Of a stretch of DNA of 64,000 bases, positions 16,293 through 25,082 are shown piece by piece. This stretch comes from Algivirga pacifica. GTDB taxonomy: Bacteria > Bacteroidota > Bacteroidia > Cytophagales > Flammeovirgaceae. The position numbers and the translations under genes are program-made. Below the pieces are notes generated by a model. That model saw only the letters and a list, made by a program, of their open reading frames with translations, was not told the DNA's origin and made no database searches. The DNA lies in assembly GCF_039543525.1 (NCBI RefSeq), contig NZ_BAABJX010000036.1:62001-126000 (forward strand). The letters are read 5' to 3'. Within the stretch, counting starts at the first letter, position 1. Each line of letters opens with the position of its first letter.

Positions 16293-19046
16293 TTACTTGG
16301 AGAAAGATACACTTACGATGCGATCTTGCTCTGCTTTATGGATCTTAGGGAATCCGGTAGCCGGTGAAGCACTTGGCTTTCTAGATACCAGTTTCATTTG
16401 GATCAAGCGCTCCTCATTACGATAAGATCTAAGGATAAATGTCCAATACCCCATATTGGCTGGTTCTTCCTGTGTCCATACCAATGATTCATAATTCTTG
16501 TAAGAATCCAAGATTTCATCTACCTGCTTCTCTGGGAATGGTGCTATCTGCTCCACTCTCACCACCGCAGTATCCTCAATACCTTCTGCCTCTTTGTACT
16601 CCATCAAATCATAGTATACCTTACCCGTACAAAGGATCACACGTTTTACCTTTTTCTTGTCCTTTACCGTAGCATCATCGTAGACCTCTCTGAACTTACC
16701 ATCCATAAAATCCTCCATCGGAGAAACACATTTCGGATGACGAAGCATTGATTTAGGAGACATGATGATCAATGGCTTACGGAACTCCCATGCCAACTGT
16801 CTTCTCATCGCATGGTAAAGGTTTGCAGGAGTCGTTAGGTTAGCCACTACCATATTATCTTCTGCCGCTAACTGCAGGTAACGCTCTGGTCTCGCATTGG
16901 AGTGCTCTGGTCCTTGTCCCTCATAACCATGAGGCAACAACATCACCATACCACTCATTCTGTTCCACTTTGACTCTGCACTAGAGATAAACTGGTCAAT
17001 CATGGTTTGTGCACCATTGGCAAAGTCACCAAACTGCGCTTCCCAGATGACCAATGCATGAGGGTTGGCTAAAGAGTACCCATACTCAAAACCTAATACC
17101 GCATACTCTGAAAGCAATGAGTTATAAATCTTATGCTCTCCTTGCTTCTCTGTAATATGGTTTAAGCTATAATATCTTTCGTTGGTGTCTGCATCACTCA
17201 ATACTGCATGACGGTGAGAGAAGGTGCCTCTTTGAACATCCTGTCCGGACATACGAACCGTTTTTCCTTCTGCCAAGATCGTTCCATAAGAAAGTAGCTC
17301 TGCTGCTGCCCAGTTCAGTTCCTTCTTCTCAAAGAACATTTCCTTGCGCTCCTTGATTAGCTTCTCGATCTGCTTCAATGGCTTAAAGCCTTTTGGTACA
17401 GTTGTCAACGCTTTCGCTACCGAATCAATTACTTCTTCCGAAACCCCTGTCTCAGGAGAAGCATCGAAGTCCTCCGCATTGGAATATCTCAATTGTTTCC
17501 ACTGTAGCTCAAGCTCCTGTGGCTTATAAGGCAATGGATTCTGACGAACGTCATTCAAGCGATCCTGTAACAATTTACGGAACTCCTTGTCCATCTGCTT
17601 TGCCAACTGCGCATTGATATCTCCCTTAGACTGCAACTGCTTGTTGTAAATCTCTCTAGGGTTGGCATGCTTAGAGATCAAGTTATAAAGTGTTGGTTGT
17701 GTAAACTTAGGCTCGTCACTTTCGTTGTGTCCATGACGACGGTAACACACCATATCAATAAATACATCTCTCTTGTAACGCTGACGGAACTCTACCGCCA
17801 AACGAACCGCATAAGCTACCGCTTCTGGATCATCTCCATTGACGTGCATTACCGGAGATTCGATTAGCTGTGATACATCTGTAGAGTAAATACTCGAACG
17901 AGCATCATCAAAGTCTGTTGTAAATCCAACCTGGTTATTAATCACGAAGTGGATTGTACCTCCTACTCTATACCCCTTTAGGGCATGCATCTGAGTAGTT
18001 TCATAAATAATTCCTTGTCCTGCCAATGCTGCATCACCATGAATAAGGATAGGCATAATACGGCTATAATCACCATCGTATAAGCTTTCTCCTTTGGCAC
18101 GCACATTACCGATCACCACTGGATCTACTGCTTCCAGGTGAGATGGGTTAGGCATCAAGTTTAATAAAATATCTTTTTTGGCTGGAGTTGTTAGTCTTGA
18201 GGAGAAACCAAGGTGGTATTTCACGTCACCATCTCCCATCGTCTCATCTGGAACAGAGTTTCCTTCAAACTCATTGAAGATCTCCTCATAGGTTTTGCCC
18301 AAGGTGTTCGCCAATACATTTAGACGACCACGGTGTGCCATACCCACAACAACCTCTTCTACCCCTAGTTCAGAAGCTTTAGTTAGAATATTGTCTAGTG
18401 CTGGAATTGTGGATTCACCACCTTCCAAAGAGAAACGCTTTTGGCCAATAAATTTCGTATGCAAGAAGTTCTCGAACACTACCGCTTCATTCAACTTTTC
18501 CAGAATACGTTTCTTTTCATCCTGAGAAAACTCAAAGGAAGGATACTCCTGCTCTACTCGACTCTTGATCCACTCCAAAGGCTCAGGCTCACGAATTGAT
18601 GTAAATTCGAAACCAATATTTCCTTCGTAAATCGTTTTAAGACGAGCTAGAATATCTTTCAACTTAGCAGCACCCATTCCCAGTTCCTCTCCCGCAGAAA
18701 AGGTGGTATCCAGGTCTTTCTCTGACAAGCCAAAATCCTTCAGCTCCAAAAGTGCCTTACGGTCTTTTCTTTTTCTTACCGGATTGGTGGTTGATTGCAG
18801 GTGTCCTCTTTGACGGTACCCATCAATCAATTTACGTACTGCGATTTCTTTCTGCAGTGTATCCTTGCTAAGGGTCGCTGCACTGCCATTCAAGCCCTCC
18901 TCTCCATATTTCTGTATAGAGAACTCAAATCCTTCAAAAAATCGTTGCCATGACTCATCTACGGAGTTCGGATCTTCTTGGTATGAAGCATACATTTGAT
19001 CCAGATACGCACCATGTGCATTGGCAATATATGAGTATTTGTCCAT
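16293..19046 (-). CDS. sucA: 2-oxoglutarate dehydrogenase E1 component
   Basis: A 917-residue thiamine-diphosphate enzyme that decarboxylates 2-oxoglutarate and succinylates the E2 lipoyl arm. Visible landmarks: the N-terminal segment Y-L-D-Q-M-Y-A-S-Y followed by S-W-Q-R-F-F (the E2-binding arm), H-G-D-A-A-L-A-G-Q-G near residue 337, N-N-Q-V-G-F-T-T, the ThDP/metal motif G-D-D-P-E-A-V near residue 400, C-Y-R-R-H-G-H-N-E-S-D-E, and the C-terminal transketolase-like domain with H-G-Y-E-G-Q-G-P-E-H-S. Length is normal for the family. A good promoter lies immediately upstream, and the gene heads the E1-GNAT-E2-E3 cluster. Confidence 0.97.
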   Translation of the reverse strand: MDKYSYIANAHGAYLDQMYASYQEDPNSVDESWQRFFEGFEFSIQKYGEEGLNGSAATLSKDTLQKEIAVRKLIDGYRQRGHLQSTTNPVRKRKDRKALLELKDFGLSEKDLDTTFSAGEELGMGAAKLKDILARLKTIYEGNIGFEFTSIREPEPLEWIKSRVEQEYPSFEFSQDEKKRILEKLNEAVVFENFLHTKFIGQKRFSLEGGESTIPALDNILTKASELGVEEVVVGMAHRGRLNVLANTLGKTYEEIFNEFEGNSVPDETMGDGDVKYHLGFSSRLTTPAKKDILLNLMPNPSHLEAVDPVVIGNVRAKGESLYDGDYSRIMPILIHGDAALAGQGIIYETTQMHALKGYRVGGTIHFVINNQVGFTTDFDDARSSIYSTDVSQLIESPVMHVNGDDPEAVAYAVRLAVEFRQRYKRDVFIDMVCYRRHGHNESDEPKFTQPTLYNLISKHANPREIYNKQLQSKGDINAQLAKQMDKEFRKLLQDRLNDVRQNPLPYKPQELELQWKQLRYSNAEDFDASPETGVSEEVIDSVAKALTTVPKGFKPLKQIEKLIKERKEMFFEKKELNWAAAELLSYGTILAEGKTVRMSGQDVQRGTFSHRHAVLSDADTNERYYSLNHITEKQGEHKIYNSLLSEYAVLGFEYGYSLANPHALVIWEAQFGDFANGAQTMIDQFISSAESKWNRMSGMVMLLPHGYEGQGPEHSNARPERYLQLAAEDNMVVANLTTPANLYHAMRRQLAWEFRKPLIIMSPKSMLRHPKCVSPMEDFMDGKFREVYDDATVKDKKKVKRVILCTGKVYYDLMEYKEAEGIEDTAVVRVEQIAPFPEKQVDEILDSYKNYESLVWTQEEPANMGYWTFILRSYRNEERLIQMKLVSRKPSASPATGFPKIHKAEQDRIVSVSFSK

Positions 19047-19080
19047 TTGATATTGTATTGGTTAATTCTCGATTCACAAC

Positions 19081-19110
19081 CAAATGTAGGGGGAATAAAA
19101 TAAAGGCAAA
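19081..19110 (-). promoter_or_regulatory. Promoter of the 2-oxoglutarate dehydrogenase cluster
   Basis: On the minus strand TTTG, an 18-base spacer and TACATTTG match the Bacteroidota sigma-factor consensus at both boxes. The -7 box ends about 35 bases upstream of the sucA ATG, leaving a short leader. The 19047-19611 gap otherwise holds only this promoter and the divergent one at 19460. Confidence 0.7.
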
Positions 19111-19459
19111 AACCGTTAAAGCGAATAAACAATTTTGCAAACTAAATATATACGTAAATCCGCTTTCAATAATCAATTCCCTCTCCATTAAAAAAGGATT
19201 CTCTATCCCTTCCAAGAAGCTTAGTAAATAACACATCTTCAGAAGAAGGTATAAATCAAGTCCCTAAGCGTACTTTTTACATTTATGACCTTTATTTCGC
19301 TGAAATGTACCTTTCTCAAGAAATGAATATCACATTTTTGATAAAATTTGTTAACAATTGTAAATGAAGATAAACATTTTGCTTTCTACACGATCTACCT
19401 TATTGGCTTTCTTCTTTTAAAAGGATACTCCGTAAAGTAACTCTCCATAAATAAAAATG

Positions 19460-19487
19460 TTGAAATATTGTTTTTTGAATATCTTTG
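19460..19487 (+). promoter_or_regulatory. Promoter of the TonB-dependent receptor gene
   Basis: TTG at 19460-19462, a 17-base spacer and TATCTTTG at 19480-19487 fit the Bacteroidota consensus. The promoter lies inside an in-frame 5' extension of the receptor ORF, which argues that translation begins at the later ATG (19612). Confidence 0.6.
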
Positions 19488-19611
19488 TGGAAGAATACGT
19501 GTTATGGAGCTCCTATGGAGTGAGAGAAACCATCCATTTGAATCGGTATTCCAACAATCTTCTGACCATTCAATTATAAAATTAGTGTCAACCAATCACA
19601 ATCAAACAAAC

Positions 19612-22035
19612 ATGAGACTTATACTGTCTATCATTGTGCCTTTACTTTTTCTATTCACTACAGTCAAGGCCAATCCGAGTAACAATCCTGTGGGTGCTGA
19701 AATATCCGGGATCATCGTAGAACAAGGAAGTAACCAACCTATTGAGTACGCTACCGTAGCTCTTTATCAAAAAGCACCAGAAAAACTGATCAGTGGTACT
19801 GTTACGAATGAGAAAGGCTTTTTCTCTATTAAAAAAGTAACTCCTGGTACCTATTTCCTAAAAGTCTCTTTTATTGGTTTCGAGGAAAAAATCATTAATG
19901 ATGTTGTGGTATCCAAAGGAAACAACAACGTCAAACTATCTCCTATTTCTTTGAGCAGTGATGCTGAAGTACTGGAAAGTGTGGAGGTTATTGGAAGCAA
20001 GCCTGCTATGCAGTATGAAATTGACAAGAAAGTCCTGAATGTCAGCGAGCAGATTACTGCTGCTTCAGGTACCGCTGCCGACGTCCTGCAAAGTGTTCCT
20101 TCTGTGAACGTAGACGTTGAGGGTAATGTAAGCCTGAGAGGTTCTTCAAGCTTTACCGTACTGATAGACGGCCGACCGAGTGTTCTTACCGGTAGTGATG
20201 CCCTACAGCAAATCCCTGCCAGTATGATTGAAAATGTAGAGATCATTACCAACCCCTCAGTAAAATACGATCCTGACGGAACATCCGGTATCATCAACAT
20301 CATCACTAAAAAGAATGCCCTGCAAGGTCTTACAGGTATGACCAGTATCAGTGCAGGTTCTTTTGGACGTCACGGTGGTGACTTTACCTTAAGTTATAAG
20401 CATAAGAAGTTCAACTTTATTGCTGGAGGAGATTATAACAAGCGAATCTTCCCGGGAACAATCTATAGTCGACGTATCACAGAATTTGAAGGAGCTGATC
20501 GTATTCTGGAGTCAGAAGGAGAGAACGAGTTCAATATGAATAGCTACTCTGGTAAGCTAGGGGTCGAATGGACGCCAACAGAGAAAGACTTCTTCGGAAT
20601 CAATGGTCGTATTGGTGGTAGAAATATGCGTAGAGGGTCGGAATTAAACTATATCGACATGATACAGTCCTCGGGCATCACTGAAGAATACCAAACAGAG
20701 GATGAGTGGCAACTAGATATGTTCTTCTATGACATCACAGGTAATTACCAACACAAGTTCAGAGGAAAAGGGCATGAACTAAATGCTCAGGTATCCTTTG
20801 CTGATCGAGTAATGACAGAAGAATCCACCAACAGGGTATTGGACAATGGCGTTGCCTATAATGGACAGCTGAATACAGAGGAAGGGCCTATGCAACGTCT
20901 ACGTGCCCGTTTGGATTATACGCGTCCCCTGAGTAAAGATCACAAAGTAGAGGCTGGTCTACAAGCCCGTATCTTCGGCAGTAATGACGACAATGGCTTT
21001 TTCGAGTTTGACGAAGCAAGTGGAACGTTTCTACCAAGAGAAGAGAATCCATATTATACCGTTTCTTATAAGCGTAACATCTATGGTGCTTACTCCCTAT
21101 ATGCCGGTAAGTTTGGTAAACTTGGGATACAAGGTGGCTTGAGAGCAGAGTATACAGACCGTAGTATTGATATTGCAGAGGACACAGAACAACCATTTGT
21201 CGTAGATCGTGTAGATTTCTTCCCAACCGTGCATTTATCGTATAATATCACGAAAGAAGATCAATTCATGACCAGTTACTCCAGAAGAATTGACCGCCCT
21301 AGAGGATGGTTTCTGGAGCCTTATGAAACATGGTCTGATATCAATAACATCCGTAGTGGTAACCCTGCGTTACTTCCAGAATATATTGATGCCATGGAAA
21401 TGGGCTATCTAAAGCGTATGGGCAAGCATACCTTCTCTTTTGAAGGCTACTACCGTATCACCAACAACAAAATCGAAAACGTACAAATTGAGCACCCTGA
21501 ATACCCTAACGTAACACTCAACACCAGAGAGAATGTCGGTACCGATTACTCTTTGGGAACGGAGCTTATGCTAGGATTAGATGTAACCAACTGGTGGCAT
21601 ACCGACTTGATGGGTAACCTATACAGCTATCGTGTAACAGGACAGCTTTTTGAGCAAACGTTTGACCGAAGCAGCTTCAACTGGAATGCACGTTTTAACA
21701 ATACCTTGAAGTTTGGCAAAAACACTATGATTCAACTGAATGCCAACTACAATGGCCCTTCAGCTTCAGCACAAGGAACACAAGAAGGCTACTTCATGGC
21801 GATTGCCGCCTTCAAGCAAAACTTCCTGGACAGAAAACTTACGCTAACAGTACAAGCGATGGATATTTTCGCTACGGCAAGACGAAAAAGTACTGTAGAA
21901 GGTGTAGGGTTCAATATGTATACAGAACGCTTCAGAAGCGCACCAAATGCCTCTATCACTCTTAGCTACAAGTTGAATAACTATAAGCGCAGAAGAGGTG
22001 GAGATAGAGAGGATGGCATGGATGCTGAGTTCTAG
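19612..22035 (+). CDS. TonB-dependent receptor with carboxypeptidase-regulatory domain
   Basis: The ATG at 19612 gives a clean signal peptide (M-R-L-I-L-S-I-I-V-P-L-L-F-L-F) and an 807-residue protein; 48 in-frame codons upstream are probably untranslated leader. Residues 28-110 are a carboxypeptidase-D regulatory-like domain (I-S-G-I-I-V-E then T-P-G-T-Y-F-L-K-V-S-F-I-G-F), residues 120-230 the plug (A-A-D-V-L-Q-S-V-P-S-V, V-L-I-D-G-R-P-S), and the rest a large beta-barrel of the outer-membrane beta-barrel type 3 group. It lacks the SusC motif and a SusD neighbour. The substrate is unknown; such proteins often import metal chelates or peptides, or act in surface signalling. Confidence 0.9.
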   Translation: MRLILSIIVPLLFLFTTVKANPSNNPVGAEISGIIVEQGSNQPIEYATVALYQKAPEKLISGTVTNEKGFFSIKKVTPGTYFLKVSFIGFEEKIINDVVVSKGNNNVKLSPISLSSDAEVLESVEVIGSKPAMQYEIDKKVLNVSEQITAASGTAADVLQSVPSVNVDVEGNVSLRGSSSFTVLIDGRPSVLTGSDALQQIPASMIENVEIITNPSVKYDPDGTSGIINIITKKNALQGLTGMTSISAGSFGRHGGDFTLSYKHKKFNFIAGGDYNKRIFPGTIYSRRITEFEGADRILESEGENEFNMNSYSGKLGVEWTPTEKDFFGINGRIGGRNMRRGSELNYIDMIQSSGITEEYQTEDEWQLDMFFYDITGNYQHKFRGKGHELNAQVSFADRVMTEESTNRVLDNGVAYNGQLNTEEGPMQRLRARLDYTRPLSKDHKVEAGLQARIFGSNDDNGFFEFDEASGTFLPREENPYYTVSYKRNIYGAYSLYAGKFGKLGIQGGLRAEYTDRSIDIAEDTEQPFVVDRVDFFPTVHLSYNITKEDQFMTSYSRRIDRPRGWFLEPYETWSDINNIRSGNPALLPEYIDAMEMGYLKRMGKHTFSFEGYYRITNNKIENVQIEHPEYPNVTLNTRENVGTDYSLGTELMLGLDVTNWWHTDLMGNLYSYRVTGQLFEQTFDRSSFNWNARFNNTLKFGKNTMIQLNANYNGPSASAQGTQEGYFMAIAAFKQNFLDRKLTLTVQAMDIFATARRKSTVEGVGFNMYTERFRSAPNASITLSYKLNNYKRRRGGDREDGMDAEF

Positions 22036-22058
22036 GAACAACTTTATATAGAAATAAA

Positions 22059-22094
22059 AAAATCCCTCAAGTTTTAGCTTGAGGGATTTTTTTA
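22059..22094 (+). terminator. Intrinsic terminator after the TonB-dependent receptor
   Basis: ATCCCTCAAG, a six-base loop, CTTGAGGGAT, then a run of T. The A-tract on the left makes it potentially bidirectional, but the phosphatase gene on the minus strand ends 115 bp further right, so it mainly serves the receptor. Confidence 0.85.
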
Positions 22095-22209
22095 TCTACT
22101 TTTTTAAAAGGTATATCCACATATGAATCCAAAAAAATAAAAGCTTATCCGGAAATCATCTGCCAATTCATAGAAGTTTCCTTGTCAAAACCTGGATTCC
22201 AAACAAACT

Positions 22210-24396
22210 CTAAGAAATTCTTCCTCCAATCACCAAAATGTCATCAATCTGAGATTCATCTCCCATCCATTCTCTTAACCTAAGCATCAACTCTTGCTTT
22301 TGATAGTTCATTGGAATATCGTGACTATCGCTTAATGTTTGACGAAATCTCTTCGACATAAACTTCTTACCCTGAGGGTTAAACTGATCCTGATAGCCAT
22401 CAGAATAAATATAGAATGTAATAGGCTTCTCCTTATAACTGATTACTGTCGCTTCATAATTGACATCAACCTGTTTCAATAACTCTCCACCAATGCTACA
22501 TTTCGTCCCTTTGATGACATTTACCTCTCCATCCTGTATATATAATAAAGGATTTTTTGCTCCAGCAAAAGATAAGGTCTTTTTGGTCGTATCGATAACA
22601 CACAATGCCATATCCATACCGTCTTGATTATTTGTCTCATCCTGATGCAGTACCGCTCTAACACGCTCATTGAGCACTTTCAGAATCATTCCCGGATCCT
22701 CTACTCTCCTTACATTAACGATATCAGTCAATTGTTGAACAGCAATCAAACTCATAAAAGCTCCGGGTACTCCATGTCCCGTACAATCCACTGCCGCAAC
22801 AAACAACTTATCTCCATGTTTGGCACTCCAATAAAAATCTCCGGATACCACATCCCTAGGAAGGTAAAGGATAAAGCTATCATCCAGGTTTTCAATAACC
22901 TCCCGTTCATTAGGAAGTGCTGCACGTTGTATACGCTCTGCATATGAAATACTGGATGTAATATTTCTTTGAAAGACCGTGAGTTTATCATTAGCTTCTT
23001 GGATCTCTGAGTTCAACTGATTCAGCTCTTCATTTTGCTGTTTCAGTTCTTCTTGAGATTCAACCAGCGCCAAGGTACGATCCTTCACCTTCTTCTCCAG
23101 ATCCTTATTATGTTCGCTGATCAGCAACATTCTTTTATGCTCCTCCTTTCTTTTCAGTACTTCCTTTTCCAAACGCTCTTTGCTTAGCTTATCCTTCGTC
23201 TCATTAATTCTAGCACCTAAACTCAATGAAAATATCGCTAACTCCAGTCCACCTCCCAATAATAGAGGCCCAATACTTTTCATCCCAAAAAGCTCTGGAA
23301 TAATATTAAAGGTCTGTAATGTGTGTACTCCTAAAGCAGTAAAGTAAAGTACATTCGCCGCTAAATAATATTGAGCAGTAAGACTTCCTCCTAACATTTT
23401 CTTGAAGGAAATATAGATCAGAATCATATAAGTACTAGCCAATAGATAAGTACCCATAGGGGTGATCAAGAAATAGTTTTCTGTCAACACCAATCCACAT
23501 CCCAATATCAAAAAGATACATTGCCATTTCAAATACTTATCCAGCTTAGGGAAATACTTAGATGTTCTAAGAATAACTCTCGACAGTAGGATAAAGAAAA
23601 CGATGGCCGAAAATCCTGCCCAATGCAATAATTGTTCGTAATAAGCATTACTCTCCAATAGGTCTACTACCTTCCCAGAAAACACATAATTGAAGAATAG
23701 CATAGAAAGGGCATTCAAAGAGTATAGTAAATAGCCTATTTCCTTGACCATCAAAAAGAGGGCTAAATTGTATAAAGCCATAATACAAATAGCTCCCATA
23801 AAGATGTTAAATGCATTATTTCTCTCGTCACGCTTTGCAATTAACCAGCTTTCCTCCTCAAGACTCAAGTCCATAGGTACAGACTGAAACTCAAAGATGG
23901 GCTTATCCTCATAAGTACATTTCAAATAAATTGTTTTATGCGCTCCAGCCAGCAAACTTACAGGCGCATAAGAGTTATTGCGATTTACAATAACCTTTCT
24001 AGTATTAAGTTCTTTCTGTCCCCCATAGTACTTTTTATATATCCCATGATTATCTGGCACATAAAAAGTAATATAATCAAACCTACTATAACCCAAGTAA
24101 TACAAACATTCCTTGTTGCTATCGTTATGGACCTCTAAACGTATCCAATAAGTATTCTTTCCACTTTTGACCTTTTCAAAAGCATATGGTGTAAACTTCT
24201 CCTTAAGTCTAGCTACTTCCTCAAAAGAATATCCCTCATCCTTCAGCATCAATGCCTTTGGTGATACTGGAATATAGTTTTTTCCTTCTGAGATCACTAA
24301 AGTTCCTTCCTGTGCATTCAGGCTCGATATAACTAAACATAAAAAGAATATAACGAGACCATTACCCTTGAAGAACGGTTTCAGATATTTGTTCAT
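22210..24396 (-). CDS. 7TMR-DISM receptor with SpoIIE-type PP2C phosphatase output
   Basis: From the ATG at 24396 the protein has 728 residues; upstream in-frame sequence begins with TTG. Order of parts: signal peptide (residues 1-28), an extracellular 7TMR-DISMED2-like beta domain (30-170), a seven-helix 7TMR-DISM membrane domain (190-385), a coiled coil (395-500), and a PP2C/SpoIIE phosphatase (510-728) with the metal-site motifs D-V-V-S-G-D-F-Y-W and V-D-C-T-G-H-G-V-P-G-A-F-M-S. It should dephosphorylate an anti-sigma-antagonist-like or SiaC-like partner in response to an external ligand. Its start overlaps the upstream membrane-protein gene by 35 bp, so expression is coupled. A SiaB/SiaC pair is encoded 20 kb away. 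Confidence 0.88.
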   Translation of the reverse strand: MNKYLKPFFKGNGLVIFFLCLVISSLNAQEGTLVISEGKNYIPVSPKALMLKDEGYSFEEVARLKEKFTPYAFEKVKSGKNTYWIRLEVHNDSNKECLYYLGYSRFDYITFYVPDNHGIYKKYYGGQKELNTRKVIVNRNNSYAPVSLLAGAHKTIYLKCTYEDKPIFEFQSVPMDLSLEEESWLIAKRDERNNAFNIFMGAICIMALYNLALFLMVKEIGYLLYSLNALSMLFFNYVFSGKVVDLLESNAYYEQLLHWAGFSAIVFFILLSRVILRTSKYFPKLDKYLKWQCIFLILGCGLVLTENYFLITPMGTYLLASTYMILIYISFKKMLGGSLTAQYYLAANVLYFTALGVHTLQTFNIIPELFGMKSIGPLLLGGGLELAIFSLSLGARINETKDKLSKERLEKEVLKRKEEHKRMLLISEHNKDLEKKVKDRTLALVESQEELKQQNEELNQLNSEIQEANDKLTVFQRNITSSISYAERIQRAALPNEREVIENLDDSFILYLPRDVVSGDFYWSAKHGDKLFVAAVDCTGHGVPGAFMSLIAVQQLTDIVNVRRVEDPGMILKVLNERVRAVLHQDETNNQDGMDMALCVIDTTKKTLSFAGAKNPLLYIQDGEVNVIKGTKCSIGGELLKQVDVNYEATVISYKEKPITFYIYSDGYQDQFNPQGKKFMSKRFRQTLSDSHDIPMNYQKQELMLRLREWMGDESQIDDILVIGGRIS

Positions 24397-25069
24397 CTTG
24401 CTTATTCTTTTTGATAAAAGCAATTACTTTTTCTCTATTAAGTGTCAACCCCATATAGAAGAGGTCCAACATAAATGTAATGGAGGCTACCGCTATTACA
24501 AATGGAGAAGGAGTATCTCCCAAGTAAATTCCTATCCCCACGAAAACAGTCCCAAATCCTTTCCAAAAAGCAATCGGGAAATTCAACGCTTTTTGCTCTG
24601 GGTGTGCTAAGAATAGGAAGATAAAAAGCGTTGACATAATGATATTTAATATATACCCTGTCCCTGCTCCTATAGGATCTCCGTATTCGGTGGCAAATCC
24701 GTAGATAATCCAACACCAGAATACAAATCCAATGATGGATGCTAAATGGAAAAACTGTTTAATAAGTGGAACCCTAACCTGCTTCGCTCCATATTTAAAG
24801 TGGAAATAAATCATGACTACATCCGTGAATAACCATAGACGTATTCCCCATACAAATAAATCCCCTAGCTCAGTCGTAAAGAAAAAGCTAAACATCAATT
24901 CCCATGCAATATTGGCTACCGCAGCTTCTACTGGTATTCCAAAAAACTTATATTTTCTGGCATAATAAATCACCAACAGATAAGTGACTGCCCAGAAAAT
25001 TGCATCTGCAAAAAATAAAACCTGTTGTGTAACTGTATAATCCGTAAGATTAATCCATTGACTTCCCAT
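24362..25069 (-). CDS. Seven-helix membrane protein resembling Pyr4-type terpene cyclases
   Basis: A 235-residue polytopic protein with about seven hydrophobic helices. Two segments recall the integral-membrane terpene cyclases of the fungal Pyr4 family: helix 2 with G-I-P-V-E-A-A-V-A-N-I-A-W-E (Glu57) and the last helix with F-M-L-D-L-F-Y-M-G-L (Asp202). A membrane-buried Glu and Asp at such positions are known to be essential in Pyr4. The central N-I-I-M-S-T-L-F-I and W-K-G-F-G-T segments also fit. The assignment is by eye and the substrate is unknown. It lies 13 bp after an MpaB-like oxygenase gene and overlaps a PP2C receptor gene. A non-enzymatic sensor role is the alternative. Confidence 0.6.
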   Translation of the reverse strand: MGSQWINLTDYTVTQQVLFFADAIFWAVTYLLVIYYARKYKFFGIPVEAAVANIAWELMFSFFFTTELGDLFVWGIRLWLFTDVVMIYFHFKYGAKQVRVPLIKQFFHLASIIGFVFWCWIIYGFATEYGDPIGAGTGYILNIIMSTLFIFLFLAHPEQKALNFPIAFWKGFGTVFVGIGIYLGDTPSPFVIAVASITFMLDLFYMGLTLNREKVIAFIKKNKQDEQISETVLQG

Positions 25070-25082
25070 TCCTATATTTCTG

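Noticed and set aside
18955..19236. 93-codon ORF over the sucA start region
   Set aside because: It overlaps sucA and the promoter of the dehydrogenase cluster and looks like an accidental frame.
19468..19611. In-frame 5' extension of the TonB-dependent receptor
   Set aside because: It includes the -7 box of the likely promoter and would bury the signal peptide about 48 residues inside the protein.
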